Notes: a model not told the origin generated them from the sequence alone. DNA of 64,000 nt from Bacteroidota bacterium (GCA_947460345.1 CANHGM010000014.1:16073-80072); one strand, 5' to 3'. Numbered from the stretch's first letter, positions 1 through 9,146 are shown. Numbers and translations are program-made.

Positions 1-111
1 GCTGCTGATTGTGGAAGCAATTGTGATGGTTCTACTGCTTGCTCATGCGATGATTGTTCAAGCGATTGCAAAAAAGCTTGTGAAGAGGCGGGTGCTTGCG
101 TTTGTAAATAA
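1..111 (+). CDS. C-terminal fragment of a Cys-rich protein
   Basis: The window opens inside a reading frame that ends with TAA at 109-111; 36 residues remain. Nine of the 36 are Cys (fragment positions 4, 8, 14, 16, 19, 23, 27, 33 and 35), mixed with Asp, Ser, Gly and Ala. Such spacing is compatible with a metal-binding or disulfide-rich tail, but the N-terminal part is outside the window, so no family can be named. A strong hairpin follows directly, so this is the end of a transcription unit. Confidence 0.6.
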   Translation, partial: AADCGSNCDGSTACSCDDCSSDCKKACEEAGACVCK

Positions 112-117
112 ATTAAT

Positions 118-158
118 AAAACAATTCGCTTTAGTGTTTTCTAAGCGAATTGTTTTTA
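118..158 (+). terminator. Intrinsic terminator after the Cys-rich gene
   Basis: A perfect 14-bp stem (118-131 with 143-156) with an 11-nt loop is followed by T residues. The A-rich left flank would let it work on the minus strand as well. Confidence 0.85.
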
Positions 159-180
159 TATTTGCTAATTAAATATTCTA

Positions 181-930
181 ATGAAAAAAAATATATATTC
201 AATTGTAATCTTAACCCTTTTGACTTTTAAAGTTCAATCTCAATCTGCTAATAATTTTGTTCAAAATAACTGTAAAGGTGAAAACTTTAATTTATTTAGT
301 GAACTTGACAATGGAAATACAGTAATATTACTTTTCGAAAAACAAAGCAATGCCTGTGTTGTTGCAAGTAATAATGTAGAAAAATTTTATAAATCATTAG
401 ACTCTAACAAAGTAAAGTGTTTTTATATCGATGTATTAAAAGGATCAAAATGTAGTGATGTAGAAAAATGGAAACTTAAAAACAAACTTTCTTTACCTGC
501 TTTTGCTGATGGGCAAGATTATATATCAAATTTGAATACTACTACTCCTCATATAATTATAGCTGCTGGTGTAGACCACAAAATATATTATTCAGGTATT
601 TGGAATGCTGCTTTAATCAAATCAGCTGTCGATTCTGCTTCGAAAAATGCCAAAAGTATAAACCCACCTTTAGAATTTAGTAATGTAAATATTGTATCAA
701 GCCCTAATGGTGCTGATAAATTATTGAACTTTACTATCAATCAATCTGCAAAAGTTTTAGTTGAATTAATTGATGATTCTGGTAAAAGTATAAAAACATT
801 TTTAGAAGAAAGAATAGATGTAGGAACTAGAACTCTTGTCATAAATACATTTGGTATTAAAGCAGGTAATTATATTGTATCAATAGTATCTGGGAATGTT
901 TCAGCAAAAGCTCCCTTAAATATTCAATAG
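181..930 (+). CDS. Secreted thioredoxin-fold protein with T9SS type A-like tail, redox motif degenerate
   Basis: A 249-residue protein with a signal peptide (MKK..., cleavage near residue 20 after VQSQ), a thioredoxin-like domain (about 25-150) and a C-terminal sorting-like beta domain (about 165-249). It is a tandem paralogue of the next gene at 961. In that neighbour the strand following VIVLFFE carries CGSC. Here the aligned stretch reads SNAC, so the first redox Cys is replaced by Ser and thiol-disulfide exchange of the usual kind is unlikely. The sorting-domain start is also altered: SPNGADK here against FPNPASN in the neighbour. What it does is unknown; it may be a binding-only or structural copy. 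It is probably co-transcribed with the gene 30 bp downstream. Confidence 0.8.
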   Translation: MKKNIYSIVILTLLTFKVQSQSANNFVQNNCKGENFNLFSELDNGNTVILLFEKQSNACVVASNNVEKFYKSLDSNKVKCFYIDVLKGSKCSDVEKWKLKNKLSLPAFADGQDYISNLNTTTPHIIIAAGVDHKIYYSGIWNAALIKSAVDSASKNAKSINPPLEFSNVNIVSSPNGADKLLNFTINQSAKVLVELIDDSGKSIKTFLEERIDVGTRTLVINTFGIKAGNYIVSIVSGNVSAKAPLNIQ

Positions 931-960
931 ATTTATACTCGCTTTAAAAAAAATGAAAAA

Positions 961-1713
961 ATGAAAAAATTTATTTACACCTTTTCTTTTCTGTTTTTTT
1001 TAACTTTTGCTGTTAAATCTCAAACCGCAACAGACTTTACCGCCAATCTATGTAATGGCAAAAGTTTGCATCTTTTTAATGAATTAGATAATGGCAAGGT
1101 AATCGTTCTTTTTTTCGAAATGGGATGTGGTTCTTGTATTTCAGCAGGTACTAATATGGAATCTAAATACGCTACCATGGACACCAACAGGGTTAAGTGT
1201 TTCTATTTAGATTACAATACAGGCTCTACTTGTAGCGATGTTGAAACTTGGAAAACTAGTAATGGTCTTACTTTTCCATCAATTCCTGACGCATATTCAA
1301 TAATGAAACCTTATGGAAGCGGCATGCCTTTAATTTTAATTGTAGGTGGTGCTGACCACAAAGTATTTTATAAAGGCAATTGGAATGCCACCAAAATCCA
1401 AACAGCTATAACTGCAGCTACTGATGCTGCTTTAAGTGTAAATACACCTTCAGCTGAAATGAGCAAAATTAATGTTTTTCCCAACCCAGCATCAAATGCT
1501 TCATCTATTACATTTACTTTAAATCAACATTCACAAGTTCTAATTGAACTTTATGATATGACTGGCAAACAAATTAGAACTTTTTCTAACCAAGAGTATG
1601 CAGCAGGCGAACTTTCATTCCCAATCAATACTTCTTGTTTAAGTAATGGAAACTATATAATATCTGTAAAAGCAGGTAATAGCATAGCTAAATTACCTCT
1701 TACCATTCAATAA
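961..1713 (+). CDS. Secreted thioredoxin-like T9SS type A cargo protein with CGSC motif
   Basis: A 250-residue protein with a signal peptide (cleavage near residue 21), a thioredoxin-like domain with a CGSC redox motif at about residues 56-59, and a C-terminal T9SS type A domain. That domain starts at VFPNPASN (about 170) and includes the typical LYDMTGKQI strand and the GNYIISV segment. It is expected to be exported by Sec and then handled by the type IX system at the outer membrane. It is the second copy of a tandem pair and lies just before a strong terminator. The redox partner is unknown. Confidence 0.85.
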   Translation: MKKFIYTFSFLFFLTFAVKSQTATDFTANLCNGKSLHLFNELDNGKVIVLFFEMGCGSCISAGTNMESKYATMDTNRVKCFYLDYNTGSTCSDVETWKTSNGLTFPSIPDAYSIMKPYGSGMPLILIVGGADHKVFYKGNWNATKIQTAITAATDAALSVNTPSAEMSKINVFPNPASNASSITFTLNQHSQVLIELYDMTGKQIRTFSNQEYAAGELSFPINTSCLSNGNYIISVKAGNSIAKLPLTIQ

Positions 1714-1729
1714 ATAATTAAAAACTTTT

Positions 1730-1780
1730 AAGAATCGCTGGAAGTAAATACTAGATATTTATTTCCAGCGATTCTTTTTA
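1730..1780 (+). terminator. Long-stem intrinsic terminator
   Basis: A stem of about 21 bp (1730-1750 with 1756-1776, one G-U pair) closes a 5-nt loop and is followed by a T run. It ends the tandem thioredoxin-like unit. Confidence 0.9.
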
Positions 1781-1796
1781 TACCCTCCTTATTTCA

Positions 1797-1804
1797 TACA
1801 TTTG
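1797..1804 (+). promoter_or_regulatory. -7 element TACATTTG for the DUF6913-like gene
   Basis: TACATTTG matches the Bacteroidota -7 consensus TAnnTTTG. Placing the final G at -7 puts the transcription start near 1811. That is downstream of the ATG at 1806 but upstream of the ATG at 1815, so 1815 is favoured as the start. No -33 element was verified. Confidence 0.55.
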
Positions 1805-1814
1805 CATGAGTATA

Positions 1815-2348
1815 ATGGAGATTATAGAAAATATCAAACAACGTTTAGGAAGATTGTATCTTTCTGCAGATAAAGCAGAGAAGGTCAATAGATACTCACA
1901 ACCATTTGCAAAAATTGAGAATATTGGGGTGTTATATGAAGCCAATAGAGATGATATGGAAACGGTGAAAAAATATGCAGCTAAACTCAGAGCAGAAGGC
2001 AAAAAGGTATTTGAATTGGGTTATTATGATCAGAAAGAATTAGTATTTGATATAAACTATACATTACATTCAGAATATATACACAAAAAACATATACAAT
2101 GGAATGGCCTGCCTCAAACAGATATTGCATCAGGTTTTAAAAGTGAAAATTTTGATTTATTGTTGAATTTATATACTTCAGATTCACTTCCATTGTTTTA
2201 TGTTTCACTACATTCTAAAGCTAAATTTAGAATAGGTAAATATGTTAAAAAAAACATTACTTTTTTTGATATGATGATTGACAATGGAGAAAGCAAAGAC
2301 CTTGATAATTTAATTAAACAAATAGATTATTATATAAGAAAATTATGA
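1815..2348 (+). CDS. DUF6913-like conserved protein upstream of dapA
   Basis: A soluble protein of 177 residues from the ATG at 1815; a longer 180-residue form from 1806 is possible but would begin before the inferred transcription start. There is no signal peptide or membrane segment. It resembles the DUF6913 family, small Bacteroidota proteins of about this length whose function I do not know. Conserved-looking stretches include IGVLYEANRDD (about 36-46) and FDLLLNLY (about 113-120). Its stop overlaps the dapA start in an ATGA, which implies translational coupling and co-expression with lysine/diaminopimelate synthesis. The family name is from memory; the coupling is seen directly. Confidence 0.75.
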   Translation: MEIIENIKQRLGRLYLSADKAEKVNRYSQPFAKIENIGVLYEANRDDMETVKKYAAKLRAEGKKVFELGYYDQKELVFDINYTLHSEYIHKKHIQWNGLPQTDIASGFKSENFDLLLNLYTSDSLPLFYVSLHSKAKFRIGKYVKKNITFFDMMIDNGESKDLDNLIKQIDYYIRKL

Positions 2349-3223
2349 ATATAAAAGGAACAGGTGTGGCTTTAATTACACCTTTTAACAAAGATTTTAG
2401 TATTGATTTTGAAGGACTCAAACGCATGGTCAATCATATAATTGATGGCGGTTTGGATTATATAGTAGTTTTAGGTACTACCGGTGAAACCGCTACCTTA
2501 AACAAAAAAGAAAAAGAAACAGTTTTTAAAGCTGTTGCTGAATATACCAATAACAGAATACCTTTAGTTGCGGGTCTAGGAGGTAACAATACCCTTGATT
2601 TAATAGAAACCATTACACACTTTGATTTTACAGGATACAGTGGCATTCTATCTGTAAGCCCATATTACAACAAGCCTAATCAAAATGGTATATATATGCA
2701 TTACAAAATGGTTGCTGAAGCTTCTCCTATTCCTGTAATTATATATAATGTTCCGGGTAGAACAGGGTCAAATATTTCTCCTGAAACAGTGTGTAGATTA
2801 GCAAAAGATTGTCGCAATATTATTGCTGTAAAAGAAGCATCGGGCAACTTAGAGCAATGTATGAATATTGTTCAACGTATGCCAGCAAACTTTGCAGTTA
2901 CTTCAGGTGATGATTCATTTACTTTGCCATTTATGAGCATAGGTATGTGTGGAGTGATTTCAGTTATTGCAAATGCTTATCCGGCTCAAATGAGTGCTTT
3001 GGTTAATGCTTGTTTAAACAAAGATTATGATAAAGCAAACCAACTTCATTATAAATTATATGAGTTAATGAAATTGATTTTTGCCGATGGTAGCCCCGGT
3101 GGTATTAAATATATATTAAACAAATTAGGTCTTTGCGAAACTACGGTTCGTCTTCCTTTGCATGACATTAGTGAGCAAACAGCTGTTTTGATTGATGCTG
3201 CAATGTTAGAATTTAGCAAATAA
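2345..3223 (+). CDS. dapA: 4-hydroxy-tetrahydrodipicolinate synthase
   Basis: DapA condenses pyruvate with aspartate semialdehyde, the first step committed to diaminopimelate and lysine. The 292 residues match the family length (about 290). A TIM barrel is expected. Visible motifs are the GTTGE loop with Thr45/Thr46, YNVPGRTG with the conserved catalytic Tyr (about 133), VKEASG with the Schiff-base Lys (about 161), and a later GDD segment. It starts inside the stop codon of the upstream gene (ATGA), and a lipoprotein gene follows after 6 bp, so the three probably form one operon. Confidence 0.95.
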   Translation: MNIKGTGVALITPFNKDFSIDFEGLKRMVNHIIDGGLDYIVVLGTTGETATLNKKEKETVFKAVAEYTNNRIPLVAGLGGNNTLDLIETITHFDFTGYSGILSVSPYYNKPNQNGIYMHYKMVAEASPIPVIIYNVPGRTGSNISPETVCRLAKDCRNIIAVKEASGNLEQCMNIVQRMPANFAVTSGDDSFTLPFMSIGMCGVISVIANAYPAQMSALVNACLNKDYDKANQLHYKLYELMKLIFADGSPGGIKYILNKLGLCETTVRLPLHDISEQTAVLIDAAMLEFSK

Positions 3224-3229
3224 CCCTGT

Positions 3230-3673
3230 ATGAAAAAGTTGTTATATATCTTTTTGCTTATTACAATTGTTTCATGTTCAAAAACAAAAAAATTACATGA
3301 TAGATTGATAGGTGAATGGAACATAGAAAGTGTTGAAGGAACGCTTACCGATTCTATATATACTTTTGATTTTAGTAATAAAAATGCTGGTATGTTTCAA
3401 TTTAGAGAAGTTTTAGCCACAGCTCAAGGTGGTAAATATAGTTTTATAATATATGATACGCAAAGAAATCAAACTTTGGCAAGCGAAGATGAAGTGATTA
3501 CTTGGGAAAATAATGGGAATACAGTAACCACTGATAACAATGATGGTAAAAAAATAATTTGGAATATAAGTCTAAATACTAAAAGCGAACAAATTTGGTC
3601 TGCTAGCTTCCCTATGAATAAATCTGGCTCTAAGATATTGAATATAACAAAAATGGTTTTAAAGAAAAAGTAG
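3230..3673 (+). CDS. Lipocalin-like lipoprotein
   Basis: A 147-residue lipoprotein with a short signal and a lipobox ending at VSC (Cys near 16), followed by a Ser/Lys linker. The mature part begins GEWNIESVEG, typical of the small lipocalin-like/DUF5004 barrels that are frequent in Bacteroidota. No catalytic residues are visible. It follows dapA by 6 bp and converges on priA with only about 5 bp between the two stop codons. Ligand and role are unknown. Confidence 0.75.
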   Translation: MKKLLYIFLLITIVSCSKTKKLHDRLIGEWNIESVEGTLTDSIYTFDFSNKNAGMFQFREVLATAQGGKYSFIIYDTQRNQTLASEDEVITWENNGNTVTTDNNDGKKIIWNISLNTKSEQIWSASFPMNKSGSKILNITKMVLKKK

Positions 3674-3678
3674 TTGTA

Positions 3679-6168
3679 TTAATACGGGTCAACATCTACA
3701 GTAATATATAATTTTTTATAATCAATATATATATGCTCCATTTGTTTTTTTACTAATTCTTTTACTTGTGAAATACTCACATTCTCTCTTTCAACTTTTA
3801 TTAATATACTTTGTATATAATAATCTTGAAGTTTAGAGATTAATGGTTTTTCAGGTCCAATTACTCGTTTGCCTAATATTTGCTTAAGTTTAGATCCCAA
3901 TTGCGTAGCTGCATTCAAACAATTTTGATGGTCTTTTGACTTTAAAGTTAGTTTAATTAACCTGGTAAAAGGTGGGTAATTAAATTTTTGTCTTTGAATG
4001 ATTTCTGAATCATAAAATCCTTGATAACTATGCTGTAAAATATGATACAAAACTTGATGGTTAGGGGTAGATGTTTGTATAATTACTTTGCCTTTAATTA
4101 ATCTTCTACCAGAACGTCCACTCACTTGACTTAATAATTGAAAGCTTCGTTCGTTAGCCCTAAAATCAGGGAAATGCAATAATTGGTCTGCATTCATTAT
4201 ACCTACTAAGCTCACATTCTCAAAGTCTAAACCTTTACTCACCATTTGTGTTCCTATTAAAATATCAGTACGTCTTTCTTCCAAATCTGTAATAATTTTT
4301 TGATGCCCAGTTTTAGTTCTAGTTGTTTCTAAATCTAACCTTGCAACTCTGGCATCTGGCAAAATAGTTTTTAAATCGTCTTCAATTTTCTCTGTTCCAA
4401 ATCCCTTAAAACCAATATCAGTTGAACCACAAGCACCACATTTACCAGTTGCATCTTCTTTATATCCACAATAGTGGCATTTAAGGGTGTGGTTATATTT
4501 ATGATAGGTGAGTGTGATATCACAGTGCTTGCATTTAGGAATCCAATTGCATGTGGCACATTCTATTTGAGGTACATAGCCTCTTCTGTTTTGAAATAAT
4601 ATGATTTGGTGCTCATCTGCTAATTGCTTTTCCATCTCATTTAGCAGCTGCGAAGTAAAATTATACTTGAACGTTTTAGTTCTTTTCTCAAACCCAACAT
4701 CTGCCAATTCTATATCTGGAAGTTGAGATCCACCAAATCTGTTAAATAAGGTCACATAACCATATTTTCCATGAGTCGCCGAATAAAATGTTTCTACAGC
4801 AGGTGTGGCCGATCCAAGCAGAACCTTGGCTTGATGTATCTGAGCCAATACCATAGCTGTATCTCTTGCTTGATATCGAGGTGCTGGGTCTTGCTGTTTG
4901 TAACTGCTTTCATGTTCTTCATCAACTATAACCAATCCCAAGTTAGAAAAAGGAAGAAATAATGCTGAACGAGCCCCCATAATTATTTTTATTTTATGAT
5001 CAGCAAGCTTGTTCCAAATTTCAACCCTTTCGTTCTCATTAAATTTACTATGACTAAGCATAATTTGATTGCCAAAATACTTTTTTAATCGCTTAATCAT
5101 TTGCCCTGTTAAAGCAATTTCTGGTAACAAATACAATACTTGTTTTCCTTGATTGATCGTTTCTTGAATGAGTTGAGCATATATATGTGTTTTACCACTG
5201 CCTGTAACACCATGCAATAAACATATGTTTTTCTCTTTATAGGTTTCTAATATTTTTTGATATGCTTCTGTTTGTTCTGCATTAAGTTCAAATGTTTCTT
5301 TTACTTGGTCATTATATATAAGTCTATCTGTTTCTAATTTGTAACTTTCAAAAACTCCTTTTTCTATTAAAGCATGAATAGCAGATGAAGCATTATTGGC
5401 TGTTGAAATTTTAGATAATACAGCTTTTTCAACAGGTTTTCCTGATTGTGCTTGCTGTATATATAACATCAAAACCTCTGATTGTTTTGGAGCTTTTTTT
5501 TCTAATGTATCAAATAAATGATTAAGTGCATCATCGTTGTTAAAACTTTGGCTAAGCCTTATACATTCTTTTTGTTTTTGAGTATATTTCTCATTCAATT
5601 CTTCTTTTACCAATATAAGTTCTTTATAAAACAAAGACTTTAAAATTTTATATACGTTGCTTAACTCTAATATTTCGCATACTTTTTTAATGGTAAGTTC
5701 TTTTTGTAATTCAAGGGCTTCTATGATCAAAAATTCATGGTCAGTAAGCTGAGAATAATCAATATCTTCAAAATATTTTAAAGTGATTTTAGTTTCTGAT
5801 TCTAGCTTTAACCCTGCAGGCATGGCTGCATTCATCACTTCTCCAAGCGAACACATATAATAATTCGAAATCCATTGCCATAAATCTAACTGCTTTTTAT
5901 TTACAATGGGTTGGTCATCTACTACTGAAAGTATATATTTAGCTTCATATACCTGAGGCACTCTGTTGTGAATTTCCCATATAATAGCACTATATATTTT
6001 CTTGCTTCCAAATTGAACTACTATTCTTTTGCCTACCTCCAAATAAGGTACTAAATCTTCAGGAACCCTGTAAGTATATAATTGGGGCAAATACAATGGC
6101 AACACTACGTCTACAAATACTGCCTGTGCAATATGAGTATCAGGAATATCTTGCCATTCGTTTTTCAT
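3679..6168 (-). CDS. priA: Primosomal replication restart helicase PriA
   Basis: PriA recognises abandoned replication forks and reloads the replisome. The 829 residues contain an N-terminal DNA-binding region (about 1-290), a Walker A GVTGSGKT (320-327) and a DEEH box (416-419). They also contain a two-zinc cluster with Cys 537, 540, 546, 549, 564, 567, 577 and 580, and a second helicase domain containing SQVSGRSGR. All eight zinc-ligand Cys are present and the length is typical (about 730-830), so it looks intact. The gene converges with the dapA unit. Confidence 0.97.
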   Translation of the reverse strand: MKNEWQDIPDTHIAQAVFVDVVLPLYLPQLYTYRVPEDLVPYLEVGKRIVVQFGSKKIYSAIIWEIHNRVPQVYEAKYILSVVDDQPIVNKKQLDLWQWISNYYMCSLGEVMNAAMPAGLKLESETKITLKYFEDIDYSQLTDHEFLIIEALELQKELTIKKVCEILELSNVYKILKSLFYKELILVKEELNEKYTQKQKECIRLSQSFNNDDALNHLFDTLEKKAPKQSEVLMLYIQQAQSGKPVEKAVLSKISTANNASSAIHALIEKGVFESYKLETDRLIYNDQVKETFELNAEQTEAYQKILETYKEKNICLLHGVTGSGKTHIYAQLIQETINQGKQVLYLLPEIALTGQMIKRLKKYFGNQIMLSHSKFNENERVEIWNKLADHKIKIIMGARSALFLPFSNLGLVIVDEEHESSYKQQDPAPRYQARDTAMVLAQIHQAKVLLGSATPAVETFYSATHGKYGYVTLFNRFGGSQLPDIELADVGFEKRTKTFKYNFTSQLLNEMEKQLADEHQIILFQNRRGYVPQIECATCNWIPKCKHCDITLTYHKYNHTLKCHYCGYKEDATGKCGACGSTDIGFKGFGTEKIEDDLKTILPDARVARLDLETTRTKTGHQKIITDLEERRTDILIGTQMVSKGLDFENVSLVGIMNADQLLHFPDFRANERSFQLLSQVSGRSGRRLIKGKVIIQTSTPNHQVLYHILQHSYQGFYDSEIIQRQKFNYPPFTRLIKLTLKSKDHQNCLNAATQLGSKLKQILGKRVIGPEKPLISKLQDYYIQSILIKVERENVSISQVKELVKKQMEHIYIDYKKLYITVDVDPY

Positions 6169-6211
6169 AAATTCAGTATATATAAATTTAATTAAGCTTT
6201 ATTTTTAGATA

Positions 6212-6240
6212 CAAAAAGCCACCCATTAAGAGTGGCCTGT
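6212..6240 (-). terminator. Intrinsic terminator after the TPR gene
   Basis: Read on the minus strand, a stem of about 7 bp (GCCAC paired with GTGGC plus two inner pairs, one of them wobble) encloses a TTAAT loop and is followed by T5. It separates the TPR/PstS-like unit from priA. Confidence 0.7.
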
Positions 6241-6260
6241 GTTTTAGTTTTCTAATAATA

Positions 6261-7868
6261 TTAAAATTTATAAAACTTTTTAAATAGGTTGGCCTGTTTG
6301 TTTTCTGGGTCAAGTTCTAAAACTTTTTTCCACATGTCAATACATTCAGTTTTCATTCCTTTTTCATGATATAAATTTCCTATATAAGAGTATGATTCTA
6401 TTAACTCTTTTTTGTATTTCGCTTCATCAGCTTTAGTCATATCAATAAATTTTTGATAGTTAGTTAAAGCATCTGGTCCAGCATTTTTTAGTTCTTTTCT
6501 AATATCTTTTTGTGTATATGTTCTAGCAGTCCAATAATAGCCATATGGCCAATCTGCTTTCATATCTGTTACCTTCTTGAAACAAGCCAAAGCACTGTCT
6601 AATCTGGTAGAGTCGGTCTTAGCAGCAAATACATATGTTTGACCTAAAGCAAAATTATCTGTAATATTGTCTTTGATAGCTAATCTATAAGTGAAGGCTG
6701 CAATAGCTTCATTGTATTTTTTATTGCGTTTGTAATTGTTACCAATCTCACTATACAATTCTGATTTTGAATTGTCTAAAGCCATTGCTTTTTTAAATGA
6801 TTCAATGGCTAAAGAATCTTTACCGGTTTTTTGTAACAACAATCCATAATATCTATAATCGTCATATATAATTTTTGAAGGATTGGTTTGTTTTGCGAAA
6901 AATTTATCCATGTTTATCATTCCTTCAGCGTAATTGTTTGTTTCGTAATATGAACATCCTAACAAACGATATAAGAATGGTCTGCTGCTATCTATTTGGT
7001 TAATATTGTTAATTTCTTCTATAGCTTTGACATAGTCTTTACTAAGATATAAAAATGATGCATATCTCACTCGGGCATATAAATCATTATTTACCATAGA
7101 AAGGTATTTTACATAGTTTTCTTTTGCTAATTCATACTTACGAGTCAAACTATATATTTCAGCCATTTGTGCGTATAAAGGGGCGTAGTCTGGGTCAATT
7201 TCCAAACCTTTTTTGGTTGTTTCTACAGCTATCAAATAAGCTTCTGGTGTACGAGCTCTAGAATATAAATTTCCTTTCTTTAAATATGATTTGGCATATT
7301 TTGGATCTTTAGTTAAAGCCAATTCATAGTTTTTTATAGGTAAACTTGGGTCTTCTTTTTCTAAATATAAATCACCTAAAGCTATATATATATCAGGATT
7401 GTTCTTTTCGATGGTTTGTGCTAATGTTAACAAAGATTCTGCTTGAACTAAATCTTTGTTTTTCTCTGATTGAGTATAGGCCTCACCTATATACAATAAA
7501 ACTTTTGCATTTTTCTTTTTACTTATTTCTAGTGCTTTGTTAAAAAAAGTTTTTGCATCTTCAGGCTTATTCTCATCTAGTAATAGCTGCCCTAATCCTA
7601 CATTACACAATGCGTTTTCTTTTGAAATTTCTAAACCTTTGTCAAAGTTTAATTTGGCTGAATTTGCATCATCTACTCTTCTGTATATATCTCCTAAGTA
7701 ATAATATAAGTCAGCATTTGTAGGCTCGCTTTTTAATAAATTGTTAAATACTGTTTTGGCTTGATCAAATTTCATTGCATCTATCATTTTTATTCCTTCA
7801 GTAACAGTTTGACTGAAAGTATTAATTGATGCAACTACAAGCATTAAAATAAATGTGATTCTTTTCAT
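6261..7868 (-). CDS. Exported tetratricopeptide-repeat protein
   Basis: A 535-residue protein with a signal peptide (cleavage near residue 19-20, TFSQ) and TPR motifs across essentially the whole mature chain. Repeating signatures include ADLYYYLGDIYRR, ALCNVGLGQLL, VLLYIGEAY, YAKSYLKKGNLYSRA, ELYSEIGNNYKR and YSYIGNLYHEKG. It is probably a periplasmic protein-protein scaffold. It lies 5 bp behind a PstS-like lipoprotein and a small two-helix membrane protein in the same direction. In Bacteroidota this gene pair commonly accompanies ExbB/ExbD/TonB genes (recollection), but none are in this window. Confidence 0.85.
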   Translation of the reverse strand: MKRITFILMLVVASINTFSQTVTEGIKMIDAMKFDQAKTVFNNLLKSEPTNADLYYYLGDIYRRVDDANSAKLNFDKGLEISKENALCNVGLGQLLLDENKPEDAKTFFNKALEISKKKNAKVLLYIGEAYTQSEKNKDLVQAESLLTLAQTIEKNNPDIYIALGDLYLEKEDPSLPIKNYELALTKDPKYAKSYLKKGNLYSRARTPEAYLIAVETTKKGLEIDPDYAPLYAQMAEIYSLTRKYELAKENYVKYLSMVNNDLYARVRYASFLYLSKDYVKAIEEINNINQIDSSRPFLYRLLGCSYYETNNYAEGMINMDKFFAKQTNPSKIIYDDYRYYGLLLQKTGKDSLAIESFKKAMALDNSKSELYSEIGNNYKRNKKYNEAIAAFTYRLAIKDNITDNFALGQTYVFAAKTDSTRLDSALACFKKVTDMKADWPYGYYWTARTYTQKDIRKELKNAGPDALTNYQKFIDMTKADEAKYKKELIESYSYIGNLYHEKGMKTECIDMWKKVLELDPENKQANLFKKFYKF

Positions 7869-7873
7869 GTATA

Positions 7874-8812
7874 TTATTTTTTTATTTCTATTTCTCTAAT
7901 CCAAGCTCTTTGTGCCATTGGAAGCAATCCGCCTTGTTGAACTACGGTTTGCCCTTTTTGGCTGCACAAAAACGATACAAATCCTGTACCAAGTCCTTCT
8001 CTAGGTTCAGCATTTATACTATATATAGTTCTATGAAACGGATATGCATTATAGTATAAGTAAGCTTGAAAAGGTTTGAAATAATTGCCGTGATTTTTAC
8101 TAGTATCTGCTGGGTTTATTCCCATTACTTTAAAACCTTCATAAAAGCTGCCAGTTGTTCTGTCTCTGCCATCTGATATCCAATTTAAACCTATAATGCC
8201 AATAGCATATTTATTCTCTTTTATATAGTCTATCACTTTTTGGTTATTTTCAAGTGCTGAAACATTCTTATATAGTTTGCCTTGCGTATGCGTTAATACA
8301 TGCTTCACCGTGCTCGAATTGGCATTGTCAAAAACCAATTGAATAGGTTTGCTAGATAATTTGCTGTTCCATTGATTCCAAGTAGTAATCTCGCCTGTTA
8401 AAATTTTGATGATGTTTTCATAGCTAATGGTATCAGGGTTCGAGTTGTTTGTAATAAATGCAACACCATCTTTAGCAATATTGTTTACACGCAATTTCAT
8501 TTTTCTGTTCTCGAAAAATGCAAATTCTTCTTTGCTTGGCTCTCTTGTAACCAAAATCATCCTTACACTGTCATCCAATAGTTGTGTATATATATCTGAT
8601 TCTACGCCTGATTTAATGTCTATATTTGCTTTTGGGCAAAGGGTTTCAAAACTTTTAACTTCACTTGAAGCCAAGGGGAACAATGTTTCATCGGTACCTA
8701 TGGTTATATGTCCTGTGGTTGGAGTGTCTATAGGTTTATCATTGGTTGTACCTGAATTGCAGCTTCCATAAAATATGGATATAGCAATTAATAAGTAGTT
8801 AAGCTTTTTCAT
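7874..8812 (-). CDS. PstS-like phosphate-type substrate-binding lipoprotein
   Basis: A 312-residue lipoprotein with lipobox YGSC (Cys18) and a linker rich in Thr, Asp and Pro. The periplasmic binding-protein fold starts at ITIGTDETLFPLA. Features shared with PstS-type domains include the KDGVAFITNNSN strand, the LTGEITTWNQW segment and the C-terminal GTGFVSFLCSQKGQTVV helix. No PstCAB permease genes are nearby, so a role in phosphate ABC import is not supported. Its partner is more likely the TPR protein that follows after 5 bp, possibly in an energised outer-membrane complex (inference). Confidence 0.82.
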   Translation of the reverse strand: MKKLNYLLIAISIFYGSCNSGTTNDKPIDTPTTGHITIGTDETLFPLASSEVKSFETLCPKANIDIKSGVESDIYTQLLDDSVRMILVTREPSKEEFAFFENRKMKLRVNNIAKDGVAFITNNSNPDTISYENIIKILTGEITTWNQWNSKLSSKPIQLVFDNANSSTVKHVLTHTQGKLYKNVSALENNQKVIDYIKENKYAIGIIGLNWISDGRDRTTGSFYEGFKVMGINPADTSKNHGNYFKPFQAYLYYNAYPFHRTIYSINAEPREGLGTGFVSFLCSQKGQTVVQQGGLLPMAQRAWIREIEIKK

Positions 8813-8867
8813 ATTGATTTAACGTTGTTTAAAAAGAAATAGTAAATGCCATAACAGAATGTGACAT

Positions 8868-9065
8868 TTATTTTACTTTGTAGTGTTTCCATGCCCTCAT
8901 TCCTCTAAACGAACCATAAAAAATTAAAGCTCCGCCCAAAACATAGTTAAATGGTGAAGAAATATTTAATGGATTAGGGTAATAAGCAAGAAACATATAA
9001 CCTAATACGATCATAAAGATCATGATTACCAAGTGGTAGATAAGAATTGATTTTTCGTAATTCAT
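8868..9065 (-). CDS. Small two-helix inner-membrane protein
   Basis: Sixty-five residues with two hydrophobic segments (about 8-28 and 40-55) and a basic C-terminus (WKHYKVK). No named family was recognised. A TATTTTTG promoter element sits 8-15 bp upstream of the ATG, and the PstS-like gene follows 55 bp downstream, so this is probably the first gene of a three-gene unit. Its position fits the small membrane proteins found beside ExbD and PstS-like genes in Bacteroidota. Confidence 0.7.
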   Translation of the reverse strand: MNYEKSILIYHLVIMIFMIVLGYMFLAYYPNPLNISSPFNYVLGGALIFYGSFRGMRAWKHYKVK

Positions 9066-9072
9066 TTGTCAG

Positions 9073-9080
9073 CAAAAATA
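9073..9080 (-). promoter_or_regulatory. -7 element TATTTTTG for the small membrane protein gene
   Basis: A perfect TAnnTTTG match on the minus strand. Transcription would start near 9066, immediately before the ATG at 9065, which predicts a nearly leaderless mRNA. Confidence 0.55.
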
Positions 9081-9120
9081 TAACATAAAAAAGTGTCATG
9101 GAAATTGATTTAATTATTCT

Positions 9121-9128
9121 TACTTTTG
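9121..9128 (+). promoter_or_regulatory. -7 element TACTTTTG for the exported hypothetical gene
   Basis: A perfect TAnnTTTG match with the inferred transcription start near 9135. This excludes the in-frame TTG at 9126 as a start and supports the ATG at 9147. Confidence 0.55.
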
Positions 9129-9146
9129 GCAGATAATAACTTTATC

